Source of the DNA: Calditrichia bacterium
Lineage (GTDB): Bacteria > Calditrichota > Calditrichia > RBG-13-44-9 > J075
Assembly: GCA_028284905.1 (NCBI GenBank)
Contig: JANQQU010000030.1
Span: forward strand, 186,001-250,000
DNA: 64,000 bases
Direction of reading: 5' to 3'
In this document: piece by piece, positions 42,617 through 52,417 of the stretch
Numbering within the stretch: the stretch's first letter is position 1
Layout of the letters: every line of letters starts with the position of its first letter
The notes under the pieces: model-generated
Databases searched by the model: none
Told to the model about the DNA's origin: nothing
What the model saw: only the letters and a program-made list of their open reading frames with translations
Program-made: the position numbers and the translations under genes

Positions 42617-43729
42617 ATGAATACAGTGCAAACAATTGTCAGCATTCTGGGAGGCGTACAGGGACTTTTTCTGACGATCCTGCTATTTCAGGCCGGTAAA
42701 AAAAATAATAACGCCAATCGCTATTTGGCTTTTCTGCTATTGCTAATTTCCTTGACGCTAATTATCGCCTATCTTCACTTCAGCAAATTAGTGTTGGCAA
42801 CGCCGCACCTGTTAGGCATATCTCCCTATTTCACCCTACTGTACGGGCCACTGTTGTTATTTTATATCGCTGCATTTTTAGATGTAAAGACGCCGCTAGT
42901 AGAAAGAAAATGGCTGCACTTCATTCCCTTTGTTGTTTTGGTTGCAGCAAGCTATCAATACCTGGGCATGCCGACCGCCACGAAAATTTCTTACCTCACC
43001 AATATTTTCGAAGATCGTTACCAGCCGTCAATTAATCCGTTTGCAATGGTGCGGATTGCTCATCTCTTTATCTACTGCTTGCTGAGTTTTTATCTCTTCC
43101 GCAAAGTCTTTCGCAGCCGTCAGAATAATGGGCGAAATGTTTCGTCGCTGCAATTGCGTTGGGCCGGCAGCATTCTTCTCGCTTCGGTAATTATTTGGAC
43201 GATTTACCTTTCAACCTACTTTTACGATTTTAACCTGATGAACGAAATTCTGCCGGCGTTGATTACGCTGTCAATTTTTGTGGTGGGATTTGTCGGCCTG
43301 AAAACGCCGGAACTCTTTCAGGAAGGATTGATCCGCCGTTCCGGGAAAAAATACGAATATTCCCGTCTGACAAACGCGGCAAAAGAACGGTATTCCGAGG
43401 AGTTGCAGTTGTTGCTGGATGATCCGGCAGTATTTACTAACAGCGAGCTTAATCTGCAGGAACTGGCAACCCAGATGAATATATCCGCTCAGGAACTATC
43501 GCAAATTATTAATGAGAAATTCGGGCAAAGCTTTCCGGATTTAATCAATGATATTCGTATTGCGGAAACACAGCGGCGCCTGCAGGATTCTGCCAATGAG
43601 CACCTGACCATTCTGGCAATTGCTTATGATGTCGGCTTCAATTCCAAATCCGCCTTCTATAGCGCGTTCAAAAAAGTAACCGGAGAGACGCCCTCCGCAT
43701 TTCTCAAACGCAATAAAACTAGTAATTGA
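42617..43729 (+). CDS. Membrane-anchored AraC-family transcriptional regulator
   Basis: The product has 370 residues. The first 235 or so hold about seven hydrophobic segments (including VSILGGVQGLFLTILLFQA and YFTLLYGPLLLFYIAAFLD), a layout seen in FCB-group HTH proteins with membrane-embedded sensors. The C-terminal AraC HTH (about 265-367) starts SELNLQELATQMNISAQEL and ends VGFNSKSAFYSAFKKVTGE then TPSAF. It likely senses a signal in or across the membrane and regulates locally. The half-sites in the spacer suggest control of itself and of the divergent APC permease. The stop codon abuts a GGAATTC-type repeat. Confidence 0.9.
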   Translation: MNTVQTIVSILGGVQGLFLTILLFQAGKKNNNANRYLAFLLLLISLTLIIAYLHFSKLVLATPHLLGISPYFTLLYGPLLLFYIAAFLDVKTPLVERKWLHFIPFVVLVAASYQYLGMPTATKISYLTNIFEDRYQPSINPFAMVRIAHLFIYCLLSFYLFRKVFRSRQNNGRNVSSLQLRWAGSILLASVIIWTIYLSTYFYDFNLMNEILPALITLSIFVVGFVGLKTPELFQEGLIRRSGKKYEYSRLTNAAKERYSEELQLLLDDPAVFTNSELNLQELATQMNISAQELSQIINEKFGQSFPDLINDIRIAETQRRLQDSANEHLTILAIAYDVGFNSKSAFYSAFKKVTGETPSAFLKRNKTSN

Positions 43730-43803
43730 ATTCGGAATGGGGAATGGCGAATTCGGAATTCCACACTCTACATTCCGCATTCCGAATTCGAACTTCCGCA
43801 TTT
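43727..43803. repeat. GGAATTC/GGAATGC-type interspersed repeat, copy abutting a stop codon
   Basis: Begins directly at the TGA stop of the membrane AraC gene (TGAATTCGGAATGG) and continues as an imperfect inverted repeat of GGAATTC, GGAATGG and, on the right, CATTCCG and AATTCGAAC units up to about 43803. Confidence 0.8.
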
Positions 43804-43906
43804 ACATTGTCCTGTTTTATCTTTCCGGACGATTGCTGCCAGAAAAATCCTTATTATACTGCACACTAAAATTCCTGAACTCACGATTTAATTAAGGGGG
43901 CTGTAT

Positions 43907-44929
43907 ATGTTGCGTTATTTGATATTGCAATTGTTGGTAGTTATATCGCTTTCCGGTTTATTAATGGCCGATGAGCGTAAAGAAGAAAATGATTATGTGG
44001 CGATCATTCCGCTGGTGGATGCGGAACTGTTTGAGGTAGATGCGGCGCATTCCTACCTGGGATTTTCCATTGGTTTTCTCGGTTTGAATAAAGTGCGTGG
44101 GCATTTCAATCGTTATGAGATGGCCATTCTTTATAATGAGGATGATTACTCAAAATTGTCGGTGACGCTCTCCATCAACGCCGCCAGCATCGATACCCGA
44201 TTACGCATGCGCGATAAAGACCTGAAAGGTGAGAAATTCTTTGCGACAGAAAAATATCCGAATATCATCTTTCAAAGTAATAAGGTTGAGAAACAGGGCG
44301 AAATAATTCAAATGTATGGTGATTTAACCATGCGTGGGGTGACGAAAGCGATTGAGCTGCCACTGCGTCAAATTGTACGCCGCCAGAAGGATATGGGCTG
44401 GCAAAATGTGCGCATTGGCTTTGAAGGCACCCTGCAGGTAAATCGGAAGGATTTCGGGATTGATGGTGGTCGATTCTGGGGCAACAGAGCACTTTCAGAT
44501 ACAGTGACAATCGAATTCAACATCCTCGGTAACAAATTCAATCTGGATAAATTCAGCTTTCGCTCCGGCAATAAACCGACGGTTGGGGACACGCTCTGGC
44601 ACACGGCGTTGAACGAGAACGGCGAAGCGGCACTGGCCTTTTATCAGCGTTTACGAAAGGAGCAACCGGACCAATACGCCTACAAACCTCATAACATAAT
44701 GCTGATCGGGCGTCGCCTGGTAAACCGAGGGGATATCGATAATGGTATCAAATTCATTCAAACCGGCCTGGAGGAAGATCCGGAAAATCTGGATGGACAC
44801 CTGGCGTTGGGAGAAGCATACGCCTTAAAGGGGGATAGCGAAAAAGCAATCGCCCATTATAAAAAAGCACAGGCGATTAGCCCGGAGGAGCCGGCGGCGA
44901 TGGAGATGTTGCGACATCTGGATAGATGA
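43907..44929 (+). CDS. YceI-domain protein fused to TPR repeats
   Basis: The product has 340 residues with AAGGGGG upstream of the ATG. A signal peptide (about 1-21) precedes a YceI-like lipocalin-fold domain (about 38-205: LFEVDAAHSYLGFSIGF, DLKGEKFFATEKYPNIIF, GDLTMRGVTKAIELPL). YceI proteins bind long-chain isoprenoids or other hydrophobic ligands in the periplasm. The remainder (about 235-340) forms TPR-like helices (GEAALAFYQRLRKEQPDQYA, GHLALGEAYALKGDSEKAI), unusual for the family. The gene is alone, convergent with the permease gene at 45026. Ligand unknown. Confidence 0.88.
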   Translation: MLRYLILQLLVVISLSGLLMADERKEENDYVAIIPLVDAELFEVDAAHSYLGFSIGFLGLNKVRGHFNRYEMAILYNEDDYSKLSVTLSINAASIDTRLRMRDKDLKGEKFFATEKYPNIIFQSNKVEKQGEIIQMYGDLTMRGVTKAIELPLRQIVRRQKDMGWQNVRIGFEGTLQVNRKDFGIDGGRFWGNRALSDTVTIEFNILGNKFNLDKFSFRSGNKPTVGDTLWHTALNENGEAALAFYQRLRKEQPDQYAYKPHNIMLIGRRLVNRGDIDNGIKFIQTGLEEDPENLDGHLALGEAYALKGDSEKAIAHYKKAQAISPEEPAAMEMLRHLDR

Positions 44930-44942
44930 TTTTCGATTTTGG

Positions 44943-44984
44943 TTCGGCCGTAGAGAAAATTCATGAATTTTCTTTACGACCGAA
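44943..44984. terminator. Inverted repeat between convergent genes
   Basis: TTCGGCCGTAGAGAAAATTC (44943-44962) pairs with GAATTTTCTTTACGACCGAA (44965-44984) at 18 of 20 positions. It lies 14 bases past the YceI-TPR stop and 40 bases from the convergent permease stop, so a shared transcription end is likely, although no T-run follows. Confidence 0.45.
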
Positions 44985-45025
44985 TCGAACGGGCATAACA
45001 AAATCCCCTAGGCGGCAGACCGAAA

Positions 45026-47383
45026 TCATTCATGCCGCAAAGCATCGACCGGATTAGCAAGTGCTGCCTTGATTGATTGATACCCGACCGCAAGCACAGC
45101 GATCGCCAGCGCAAATAGTCCTGCCAGCAGAAAAGCGTAGAGGCCAATTTCCGCCCGGTAGGCAAATTCTTGCAGCCAGGTATCCAGTAAGGTATAAGCG
45201 ATCGGGGTTGCGATCAAAAAGGCGATGATGATCAAGCGGAAAAATTCCCCGGAGAGCATCGTGATTACGTTGGTGACGGAAGCGCCCAGCACTTTCCGGA
45301 CGCCAATCTCCCGGGTGCGCCGCTCGGCAGAATGGGATGCCAGGCCGAAAATACCCAATCCGGCAATTAATACCGCCAGACCGGCAAACCAGGAAACAGC
45401 TGTTCCAGTGGTCTGTTCCGGGCGATAGAGGTTGGCCAGGTCTTCCTCAAGAAATTGATATTCCGTCGGGTATTCCGGGGCGAATGATTTTGCGGTGCTT
45501 TCCAGATAGGCGAGCGCCTCATCGGAATTGTCCGCATTGATCCGCACGGTAATGATCCGCGCTTCTTCCGGTGAAAGCATGATGACCAGCGGATTAATTC
45601 GACTGCGTAGATTATCAAAATTGAAATTCTTTACCACGCCGATAATTTTCCAGGTTTGCCCATACATTAGAAATTCTTTACCGAGCGGCTCCTGAAAACC
45701 CATTTGTCTGGCAGCTTCTTCATTTACAACGACAGCATCGCTGAGGTCGCTGGGAAAATCCGGGGAAAAACTGCGCCCCTGCACGATTTCCATTTGATGG
45801 GTGCGAAAATAATCATAGTCAACTTCCCCGCGATTCATGACGATTTCCGCAGCCGGGTCTTCCGGGTGCGAGTTCAGCACCGTCGCGGCGGACCAGGACC
45901 AAACCGGCAGATCGCGCCCGGCAGTGACATCCAATATGTGTGGACTTTGTTTTAACTGATTTTTGAAAGCAGCAAAATTGCCGGCAATTTCCGGATTAGA
46001 TAAGTAATAAACCAGTTGCGCTTTGTTATAGCCGAGGTCTTTGGTCTGTAGAAAGTTCAGCTGCTTAAAAATGCCCAAAGTCGCAATAATCAAGACAATC
46101 GAACAGGTGAATTGACCGATGACCAGCACTTTGCGAAAGCGTCCACCGCGGGGTGTTGCAGCGCCTTTCAGCGTATGTAAAGGATGAAAAGCGGAGAGAA
46201 CGATCGCCGGGTAACCGCCAGCAATTAAGCCGGTAAAAAGTGCGAAAGAAAATAGTAAAAGTGCCGTAGTTGGTTCGGTGAATGGTTGAAACGCCAGCTC
46301 CCTGCTAAACAGATTGTTGAAAAAGGGAAGAGAAAGTTCGAGCAGCACCACGCCTATGAGCATCGCCGCCAGTGCTTGGAGCACCGATTCCCCCAAAAAC
46401 TGCAGGATGATCTGCGAACGATGTGCACCGACCGTTTTTCGCAGGCCAATCTCTTTCATCCGCTTTTCAGACTTTGCCGTGGATAAATTCATAAAATTGA
46501 TGCAGGCGAGGATTAATATGAATGCCGATACCAGCATCAGGGTATAGAGCAAATCGATATTGCCGTGGCGAGGATGAATATCATAGGAAAGATGACCGGA
46601 ATGCAGGTAGATATCTTTCACCGGTTGGAGGGATAAACTCACTTGCGATTCCGGATGTTCTCGTTGGAGATCCACGTTAATTTTTGCCTGAAGATCGGCG
46701 GCGCTAGTTGTTGGATGCAGCAGTAAATAAGTAGAGAAATCGAATGCCTGAGATTCGTCCAGATTGAGGCCGAACATTTTATGAGCTGCCGTGGAGAGCA
46801 CCATTTCGAAATTCAGATGGGACTGCTGTCCGGACTTCAAAACACCGCTGACCCGAAAACTGCCATAATCTTTAAACTCGAGAATTTTTCCCAGCGGATT
46901 TTCATCCTGAAAATATTTATTAGCGATGCTTTCGCTAAGTACTACCGAATTGGGATCATCGAGTGCTCTAGTGGGGTCGCCATGTAAAAACTGGTAAGAG
47001 AAGATCCGAAAGAATGCCGGATCTGCATAACAAAATGATTTCTCCAGGAATGATTTTTCCCCATAGCTAACCAAAGCGCGATTCCGGTAGTTCAGGAAGG
47101 CCGCTTCGGCAATTTCCGGATAATCTGCTTTCAGATAACCCGCTGACGAAGATTGGGTAAGAGCAATCGGCCATACTTCCCCGTTGCGGGTAAGATTGGT
47201 CGTCACCCGGTAGATATTATCTCCATTTTCATGAAAACCATCAATACTCAGATCGTCCTGCACAAAAAGATAGATCAGCAGGCAACAGGCCATGCCGACC
47301 GCCAATCCACAAATGTTGATAAAGCTAAACCCTTTATTGCGGGCCATATTTCGTAAGGTTACCAGAAAGTAGTTTCTGAACAT
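45026..47383 (-). CDS. FtsX/MacB-type duplicated permease (orphan)
   Basis: The product has 785 residues from the ATG at 47383, with CAGGAGA upstream. The 31-codon longer frame only reads through a GGAATGC-type repeat. The first helix follows MFRNYFLVTLRNMARNKG and contains GLAVGMACC. A periplasmic MacB-like domain, three helices near 290-440, a second half with another helix and periplasmic domain, and three terminal helices give the duplicated-permease plan. The last residues are VDALRHE, a motif shared by all five permeases here. MacB-type permeases need an ATPase, but none is encoded nearby. It is the last of three tandem copies; substrate unknown. Confidence 0.9.
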   Translation of the reverse strand: MFRNYFLVTLRNMARNKGFSFINICGLAVGMACCLLIYLFVQDDLSIDGFHENGDNIYRVTTNLTRNGEVWPIALTQSSSAGYLKADYPEIAEAAFLNYRNRALVSYGEKSFLEKSFCYADPAFFRIFSYQFLHGDPTRALDDPNSVVLSESIANKYFQDENPLGKILEFKDYGSFRVSGVLKSGQQSHLNFEMVLSTAAHKMFGLNLDESQAFDFSTYLLLHPTTSAADLQAKINVDLQREHPESQVSLSLQPVKDIYLHSGHLSYDIHPRHGNIDLLYTLMLVSAFILILACINFMNLSTAKSEKRMKEIGLRKTVGAHRSQIILQFLGESVLQALAAMLIGVVLLELSLPFFNNLFSRELAFQPFTEPTTALLLFSFALFTGLIAGGYPAIVLSAFHPLHTLKGAATPRGGRFRKVLVIGQFTCSIVLIIATLGIFKQLNFLQTKDLGYNKAQLVYYLSNPEIAGNFAAFKNQLKQSPHILDVTAGRDLPVWSWSAATVLNSHPEDPAAEIVMNRGEVDYDYFRTHQMEIVQGRSFSPDFPSDLSDAVVVNEEAARQMGFQEPLGKEFLMYGQTWKIIGVVKNFNFDNLRSRINPLVIMLSPEEARIITVRINADNSDEALAYLESTAKSFAPEYPTEYQFLEEDLANLYRPEQTTGTAVSWFAGLAVLIAGLGIFGLASHSAERRTREIGVRKVLGASVTNVITMLSGEFFRLIIIAFLIATPIAYTLLDTWLQEFAYRAEIGLYAFLLAGLFALAIAVLAVGYQSIKAALANPVDALRHE

Positions 47384-47393
47384 AACGTCTCCT

Positions 47394-47502
47394 GAATGCG
47401 GAACGATACAAATGCGGAATGCGGAATTCGGAATGCGGAATTTAATGAGCTGCATTTTCAATTCCGCATTCGCCATTCGCCATTCCGCATTTGTATCATT
47501 CG
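47394..47502. repeat. GGAATTC/GGAATGC-type interspersed repeat between permease genes 1 and 2
   Basis: Arms with GATACAAATGCGGAATG and the inverse CATTCCGCATTTGTATC enclose shorter GGAATTC/GGAATGC units. The right end includes the stop codon of the permease gene at 47496. Coding of the repeat by a longer frame of the gene at 45026 is an artefact. Confidence 0.85.
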
Positions 47503-49913
47503 TATCTTAATGCATCAACCGGGTTGGTTAACGCTGTTTTTATGGCCTGATAGCTTACCGTTAACAATGCGATGAGTAAGGCCAGGCCGCCACTGAGGAA
47601 AAATAACTCCCAGCTGATGTTAATGCGATAGGCGAAAGTGTCCAGCCAGCGATCCATGATATAATACCCCAATGGTGCGGCGATGAGAAAAGCAATCGCT
47701 ACCAGTTTCAGAAAATCTGCGGAAAGCAGAACGATAATCTCCGGCACAGTCGCGCCCAGCACCTTCCGAATGCCGATTTCCTTAAAGCGCTGCCGGGTGG
47801 CGTAGGCGGCCAGGCCGAACAATCCCAGACAGGCGATCAGTAATGATATTGCGACAAAAGCGGAAAAAAGTTGCCGGAAAACTCGCTCGGAACGGTATTG
47901 GTGACCGAGGCGCTCGTCAAGGAAACTGTAGCGGAAAAGCGCTTCGGGAAAGTGCTGTTGCCAGGCTGCTTCAACCAAAGCGATGGTCGCGGGAATATCT
48001 GCGGTATTGATGCGAACGGTAATCCGCGAAAAGCGGCCGCGCGGAGAAATGGTGATTGCTACGGGATCGATGGTTTCCTGCAAGGAGGCGAAGTGGAAAT
48101 CTTTCACCACACCGATCACCTGCCCTTCCCGGTCACCACGTCTGAAAGGTTTGCCGATGGCGCTGGCAGCATCTTCCCAGCCGAAGGCAGCCACGGCGGC
48201 TTCATTCAGCACAAATCCGCCGACACTATCGGAAGCGAGAGCAACCTCAAAGTTTCTCCCGGCGAGGATATCCATGCCATACACCGGCAAAAAATGATGA
48301 TCCACGCCCAGGCGGTAAATGCTGCTGGAAACCGGATTCCCGCGTCCGTCAATCGTTTCTGCATGGGCATTGCCTAAGCCATGAACGATTAATCCCCGGG
48401 AAACGGTTAAGCCGCTGATGCTGGTGTTTTCCAGCAATTCATTGCGGAAGTTTTCGATGCCCGTTTGCACTTCGGAAAACCCGTTTACTTCCAGCACCAA
48501 TAAAGACTCCTGATCGAAACCGAGGTCTTTTTCGCTAATAAAGGTCATTTGCGATTGGATAACCCCAATCCCGAAAAGCAGAATGATGGAAACGGTGAAT
48601 TGGAAAATCACCAGTCCTTTCCGCAGGGCAATACCGCTGGCTGTCGACTTTAATGCGCCGCGCAGGGCAGCAATCGGTTGAAATCCGGAAATGACAAATG
48701 CCGGATAGAGGCCGGAAAAGAAGCCGGTAAAAACAGTTGCACTCAGCAACAGTAAAATGATCTTTGAGGAATAAAGATTCGATATTTTCGTTTCAATAAG
48801 CTGCTCGAAAAATGGCTGCGCCAGTTCTACCAGGAATAGGGAAAAGATGAAAGAAATGAAAGCGACTAAGAGAGATTCGGTCAGAAACTGGCGAATCAGC
48901 TGCGTTCTGCCGGCGCCGGCAACTTTTTTCACCCCGACTTCCCGGGCTCGATGCAGGGAACGGGCGGTGGCTAAATTCATGTAATTAATGCAGGCAATCA
49001 GCAAAATAAAAATGCCAATGGAGATGAATATATAAACCGTGTTGATGTTGCCGGTGGGGCGAATTTCGTAGCGCAGATCGGAGCCGAGATGAATGCTCGC
49101 GACCGACTGGAGCTGGTAATCATAGAACATTTGCATTTCGGCCATGCGTTCGCCCATATGTCGCTTCGCGAAAGCCGGTAGTTTGGCAGTTAACTGCGCC
49201 GGATCGCTGCCTTCTTTGAGCAGGAGATAGGTGTAATAGCGATTCCAGAACCAGGCGGAACGGTTGGTGTGTAAATCCGGCACCAGCGCATCAAAAGTGG
49301 CGAAGGAGCCAAGGAACTTAAAAGTGAAATGGGAATTGGCCGGAGGATCGGGAATGACGCCGGTAACCTTGTAAGAAGCGCCGCGGCCATCGCGATCGTA
49401 GACAAAAAGAATTATCTCCTGCCCAACAGGATTTTCTGCGCCAAAATATTTTTTTGCCATGCTTTCCGTCAGGACAACTGTAAAAGGATCCTGCAGGGCA
49501 GTGGATTGGTTGCCGGCAGAAAGTTCGAAACTGAAGATGTCAAAAAAACTTTGATCGACAAAAAGGACATCGTCTTCGAGAAATTGTTTTTCACCGCGCC
49601 GGACAATACAATCATTCTCGTCGATGCGCGTCGCGTTTTCAATCTCCGGAAAATCGTTGATTAGCGCTGCTGCCATTGGGGGACTGCTAACCGCCTGGGA
49701 GAATACTTCCGAGCCGGTGGTTACTGTGCCGGCCAATCGGTATATTCTTTCATGATGGGCAAAGTGCTGATCGTAGCTCAGCTCGTTAATCACCCAGGCT
49801 GCAATCAGGGCGAAACAGGCCAGTCCGGCAGAAAGCCCGGCGACATTGAGAAAAGTATAAATCTTTCCTCTGGCGAGAGAGCGAAAAGCGATGGTTAGAT
49901 GATTCCTGAACAT
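47496..49913 (-). CDS. FtsX/MacB-type duplicated permease (orphan)
   Basis: The product has 805 residues from the ATG at 49913 (GGAGACC upstream). The 40-codon longer frame translates the repeat and is rejected. It opens MFRNHLTIAFRSLARGK, then GLSAGLACFALIAAW as the first helix, and closes VDALRYE. The duplicated plan of two FtsX-like halves, each with a periplasmic MacB-like domain and three or more helices, is clear. The motif KEIGIRKVLGA in the second half is shared by the other copies. It is the middle of three tandem permeases, separated from both neighbours by the same type of repeat. No ATPase partner is present. Confidence 0.9.
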   Translation of the reverse strand: MFRNHLTIAFRSLARGKIYTFLNVAGLSAGLACFALIAAWVINELSYDQHFAHHERIYRLAGTVTTGSEVFSQAVSSPPMAAALINDFPEIENATRIDENDCIVRRGEKQFLEDDVLFVDQSFFDIFSFELSAGNQSTALQDPFTVVLTESMAKKYFGAENPVGQEIILFVYDRDGRGASYKVTGVIPDPPANSHFTFKFLGSFATFDALVPDLHTNRSAWFWNRYYTYLLLKEGSDPAQLTAKLPAFAKRHMGERMAEMQMFYDYQLQSVASIHLGSDLRYEIRPTGNINTVYIFISIGIFILLIACINYMNLATARSLHRAREVGVKKVAGAGRTQLIRQFLTESLLVAFISFIFSLFLVELAQPFFEQLIETKISNLYSSKIILLLLSATVFTGFFSGLYPAFVISGFQPIAALRGALKSTASGIALRKGLVIFQFTVSIILLFGIGVIQSQMTFISEKDLGFDQESLLVLEVNGFSEVQTGIENFRNELLENTSISGLTVSRGLIVHGLGNAHAETIDGRGNPVSSSIYRLGVDHHFLPVYGMDILAGRNFEVALASDSVGGFVLNEAAVAAFGWEDAASAIGKPFRRGDREGQVIGVVKDFHFASLQETIDPVAITISPRGRFSRITVRINTADIPATIALVEAAWQQHFPEALFRYSFLDERLGHQYRSERVFRQLFSAFVAISLLIACLGLFGLAAYATRQRFKEIGIRKVLGATVPEIIVLLSADFLKLVAIAFLIAAPLGYYIMDRWLDTFAYRINISWELFFLSGGLALLIALLTVSYQAIKTALTNPVDALRYE

Positions 49914-49929
49914 AGCGGTCTCCATTTTT

Positions 49930-50032
49930 CGAATGCGGAATAATATCGAATTCGGAATGCGGAATGTGGAATGCGGAATTTCAAGTAATTCTACATTCCG
50001 CATTCGCCATTCGCCATTCCGCATTCGCCTCA
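49930..50032. repeat. GGAATTC/GGAATGC-type interspersed repeat between permease genes 2 and 3
   Basis: Left units (CGAATGCGGAAT, TTCGGAATGCGGAATG) and right inverse units (ATTCCGCATTCGCCATTC, repeated) fill nearly the whole spacer. The right end touches the stop codon of the permease gene at 50030. Confidence 0.85.
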
Positions 50033-52417
50033 TTCGTATTTCAAAGCGTCCACTGGATTGGCCAGCGCGGCGCGGATCGCTTGTGCGCTGACAATCGCCA
50101 GTGCGATCAACAGGGCGAAGCCGCCGCTGAGGAGGAAAATCCAGCCTCCGATATCAATGCGATAGGCGAAGTTTTCCAGCCAAAGATTGAGTATGATCCA
50201 AGAAATTGGCACGGCAATTAAATTTGCAAGAACAACCAGCCAGGCAAATTCCAGGGAAAGCATTTTCGTTATATCAAAAACACTGGCGCCAAGCACTTTC
50301 CGTACGCCGATCTCTTTCCTGCGCTGTGCGACGGTAAACGCGGCCAGCCCCAGTAGGCCGATGCAGGCAACCAGCAGGGCAAGAATTGTAAAATAGCCAA
50401 CGGTTTCTCCCAGCTGCCGTTCATTGTTATAAAGCTGATTCAGGCGCGCATCGAGAAAAGTAAAAGCGAATGGGAAGTTCGGGGATAGCGTTGCCCAGGT
50501 CGTTTTCAGATTGTCGAGTGTTTCGGAAATATCCCCAGCCTGTAAACGCAGATAAAAGTAATTGTATTTTTCCGGGGCGATAAACATGATCATCGGTTTA
50601 ATATGTTCCCGCAGGGAGCGGAAGTTAAAATCTTGCGTCACGCCAATAACCGTGGCTTGCCGGCCATACCCCGGCAGCGCAACCGGTTTGCCGATAATGT
50701 TTTCAGCGCCGAGTAAATCCGCAGCTTGTTTGTTTAGAATGATCCCTTCTTTTGCATCGGTTGGAAAATCGAGGGAAAAATTGCGGCCGTCCAGTAAGGA
50801 AATCTCCATTGCGTCAATAAAATTATGGGTGACGCTGAGCATGCGAAATGTGCCTTCCTGCAATTGTCCGTGCTTTTCGTAACTGGCAGATATTGCCCAG
50901 TCCCCACCGGCCAGTTCCCCGGAAGAGATTGCGGCATCGAGAACGCCGGAGGTATTGGCAAAGCGCTGCAATGCACCATCGAAATCCCGGCGAATAGTGT
51001 GATCATCGATGGGGATGGCAATGACCTGCTCGCGATTGAATCCGGGATCTTTACTGTTAATGAATTGCAATTGCTGGTAAATCGTCAATGCGCCGGCGAG
51101 GAGAACTGCCGAGGCGGCGAACTGGGTAATGACCAGCGTTTTCCGGAGATTGCTGCCGCGACTGCTAAGTTTACTGCCGCCTTTCAAAATTTTTGCCGGA
51201 CGAATCTGCGATAGAAAAAGTGCCGGATAGCTGCCGGCAAAAATGCCGGTAAGTAAGGCAATCGCCAATAGAATAAAAAGGAGATCCGGTTGCGAGAAGA
51301 GATTCAACGCGAGCTGCTTGTCCAGCATTTGATTGAAAAATGGCAGGCTTAGTTCGACCAAACCCAGCGCAGCTACCAGCGCGATGAAGCTAATTAGCAA
51401 GGCTTCCCCGATAAACTGGGCTATCAGACTGACGCGCCTGGCCCCGACCACTTTTCGGATGCCGATTTCTTTCGCGCGGGTACTGGCCCGAGCGGTAGCG
51501 AGATTCATGAAGTTGATGCTGGCGACAATCAAAATAAGTATGGCAATGGCGGAGAGGATATAGACATCGTTAATGCTGCCCATCCCGGCAGGATCCATTT
51601 CGCTGCTGAGCTCGGAATGAAGATGAATATCCGGCACAGCTTGCAGATATGGTTGCAGATCCGCTGACCATTCCTCGCTAATGTGCTTACTCAGCAGCGC
51701 CGGTATTTTTTTGGTAACAGCAGTGGCATCTGCATTGTCATTGAGGAGCAGATAAGTATGATAATTAAACATCCCCCAATTCTCCTGCCAGCCGGCGTGG
51801 GTTCGGGCATGGATTTCGTAGGGTAGTAAGAAGTCGAAGCGCAGGTGGGAGTTGCCGGGCACATCGGCAATGACTGCCCGAACGACATATTCCCTGCGAT
51901 TGTTGATAGTCACCGTTTTTCCGAAAGCAGGCGTTTCTCCAAATAGTTTTTCAGCAAGAGACGCCGTTAAGACGATGCCATCCGGTGATGCCAGCGCAGT
52001 AGCGCCGTCGCCAGTTAGGAATGTAAAAGTGAACATTTCGAAAATTTGCGGGTCGGCATATTTGCCGCCGTCTTCATAAAAGGTATTCTCGCCTTGTTGT
52101 AGCAAGCAACGCCGCACTTTCCGAAAGCGGACAAAATTATCTACCTCCGGTAATTCGCTGGTCAGCATCGGCCCCCATGGCGCACCAACGGTGGAGAGGC
52201 GGGAAATGCTATCACCGGCATTCTTCGAGTTTGTCACCACCCGAAAGAGGCGATCGGCATTCTCATGAAAACGGTCGTAGCTAAGTTCCTCGCGCACGAA
52301 GAGAACAATTAGGATGGTGCTGAAAAGGCCAAGGGTTAAGCCAAGGATATTGATCCAGGAAAACATTTTGTACTTCCGCAAATTTCGCAGGGCGATTTTC
52401 AGATAGTTGGCGAACAT
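50030..52417 (-). CDS. FtsX/MacB-type duplicated permease (orphan)
   Basis: The product has 795 residues from the ATG at 52417 (AAGGCA upstream, weak). The 27-codon longer frame comes from a CCACGGAT-family repeat and a spacer, not from the gene. It opens MFANYLKIALRNLRKYKMFS and has GLTLGLFSTILIVLF as the first helix. A central block of helices (LATARASTRAKEIGIRKVVG) and a C-terminal block (VAQRRKEIGVRKVLGA) mark the two halves. It ends VDALKYE. First of three tandem copies, transcribed toward lower coordinates. No nucleotide-binding partner is nearby, so it would need an ATPase from elsewhere or act without one. Confidence 0.9.
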   Translation of the reverse strand: MFANYLKIALRNLRKYKMFSWINILGLTLGLFSTILIVLFVREELSYDRFHENADRLFRVVTNSKNAGDSISRLSTVGAPWGPMLTSELPEVDNFVRFRKVRRCLLQQGENTFYEDGGKYADPQIFEMFTFTFLTGDGATALASPDGIVLTASLAEKLFGETPAFGKTVTINNRREYVVRAVIADVPGNSHLRFDFLLPYEIHARTHAGWQENWGMFNYHTYLLLNDNADATAVTKKIPALLSKHISEEWSADLQPYLQAVPDIHLHSELSSEMDPAGMGSINDVYILSAIAILILIVASINFMNLATARASTRAKEIGIRKVVGARRVSLIAQFIGEALLISFIALVAALGLVELSLPFFNQMLDKQLALNLFSQPDLLFILLAIALLTGIFAGSYPALFLSQIRPAKILKGGSKLSSRGSNLRKTLVITQFAASAVLLAGALTIYQQLQFINSKDPGFNREQVIAIPIDDHTIRRDFDGALQRFANTSGVLDAAISSGELAGGDWAISASYEKHGQLQEGTFRMLSVTHNFIDAMEISLLDGRNFSLDFPTDAKEGIILNKQAADLLGAENIIGKPVALPGYGRQATVIGVTQDFNFRSLREHIKPMIMFIAPEKYNYFYLRLQAGDISETLDNLKTTWATLSPNFPFAFTFLDARLNQLYNNERQLGETVGYFTILALLVACIGLLGLAAFTVAQRRKEIGVRKVLGASVFDITKMLSLEFAWLVVLANLIAVPISWIILNLWLENFAYRIDIGGWIFLLSGGFALLIALAIVSAQAIRAALANPVDALKYE

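Noticed and set aside
47384-47476. N-terminal extension of the permease gene at 45026 by 31 codons
   Set aside because: The extension translates a GGAATGC repeat (FRIPNSAFRI); the ATG at 47383 has a proper ribosome binding site and matches the paralogues.
49914-50033. N-terminal extension of the permease gene at 47496 by 40 codons
   Set aside because: Translated repeat sequence; the ATG at 49913 with GGAGA upstream fits the paralogues.
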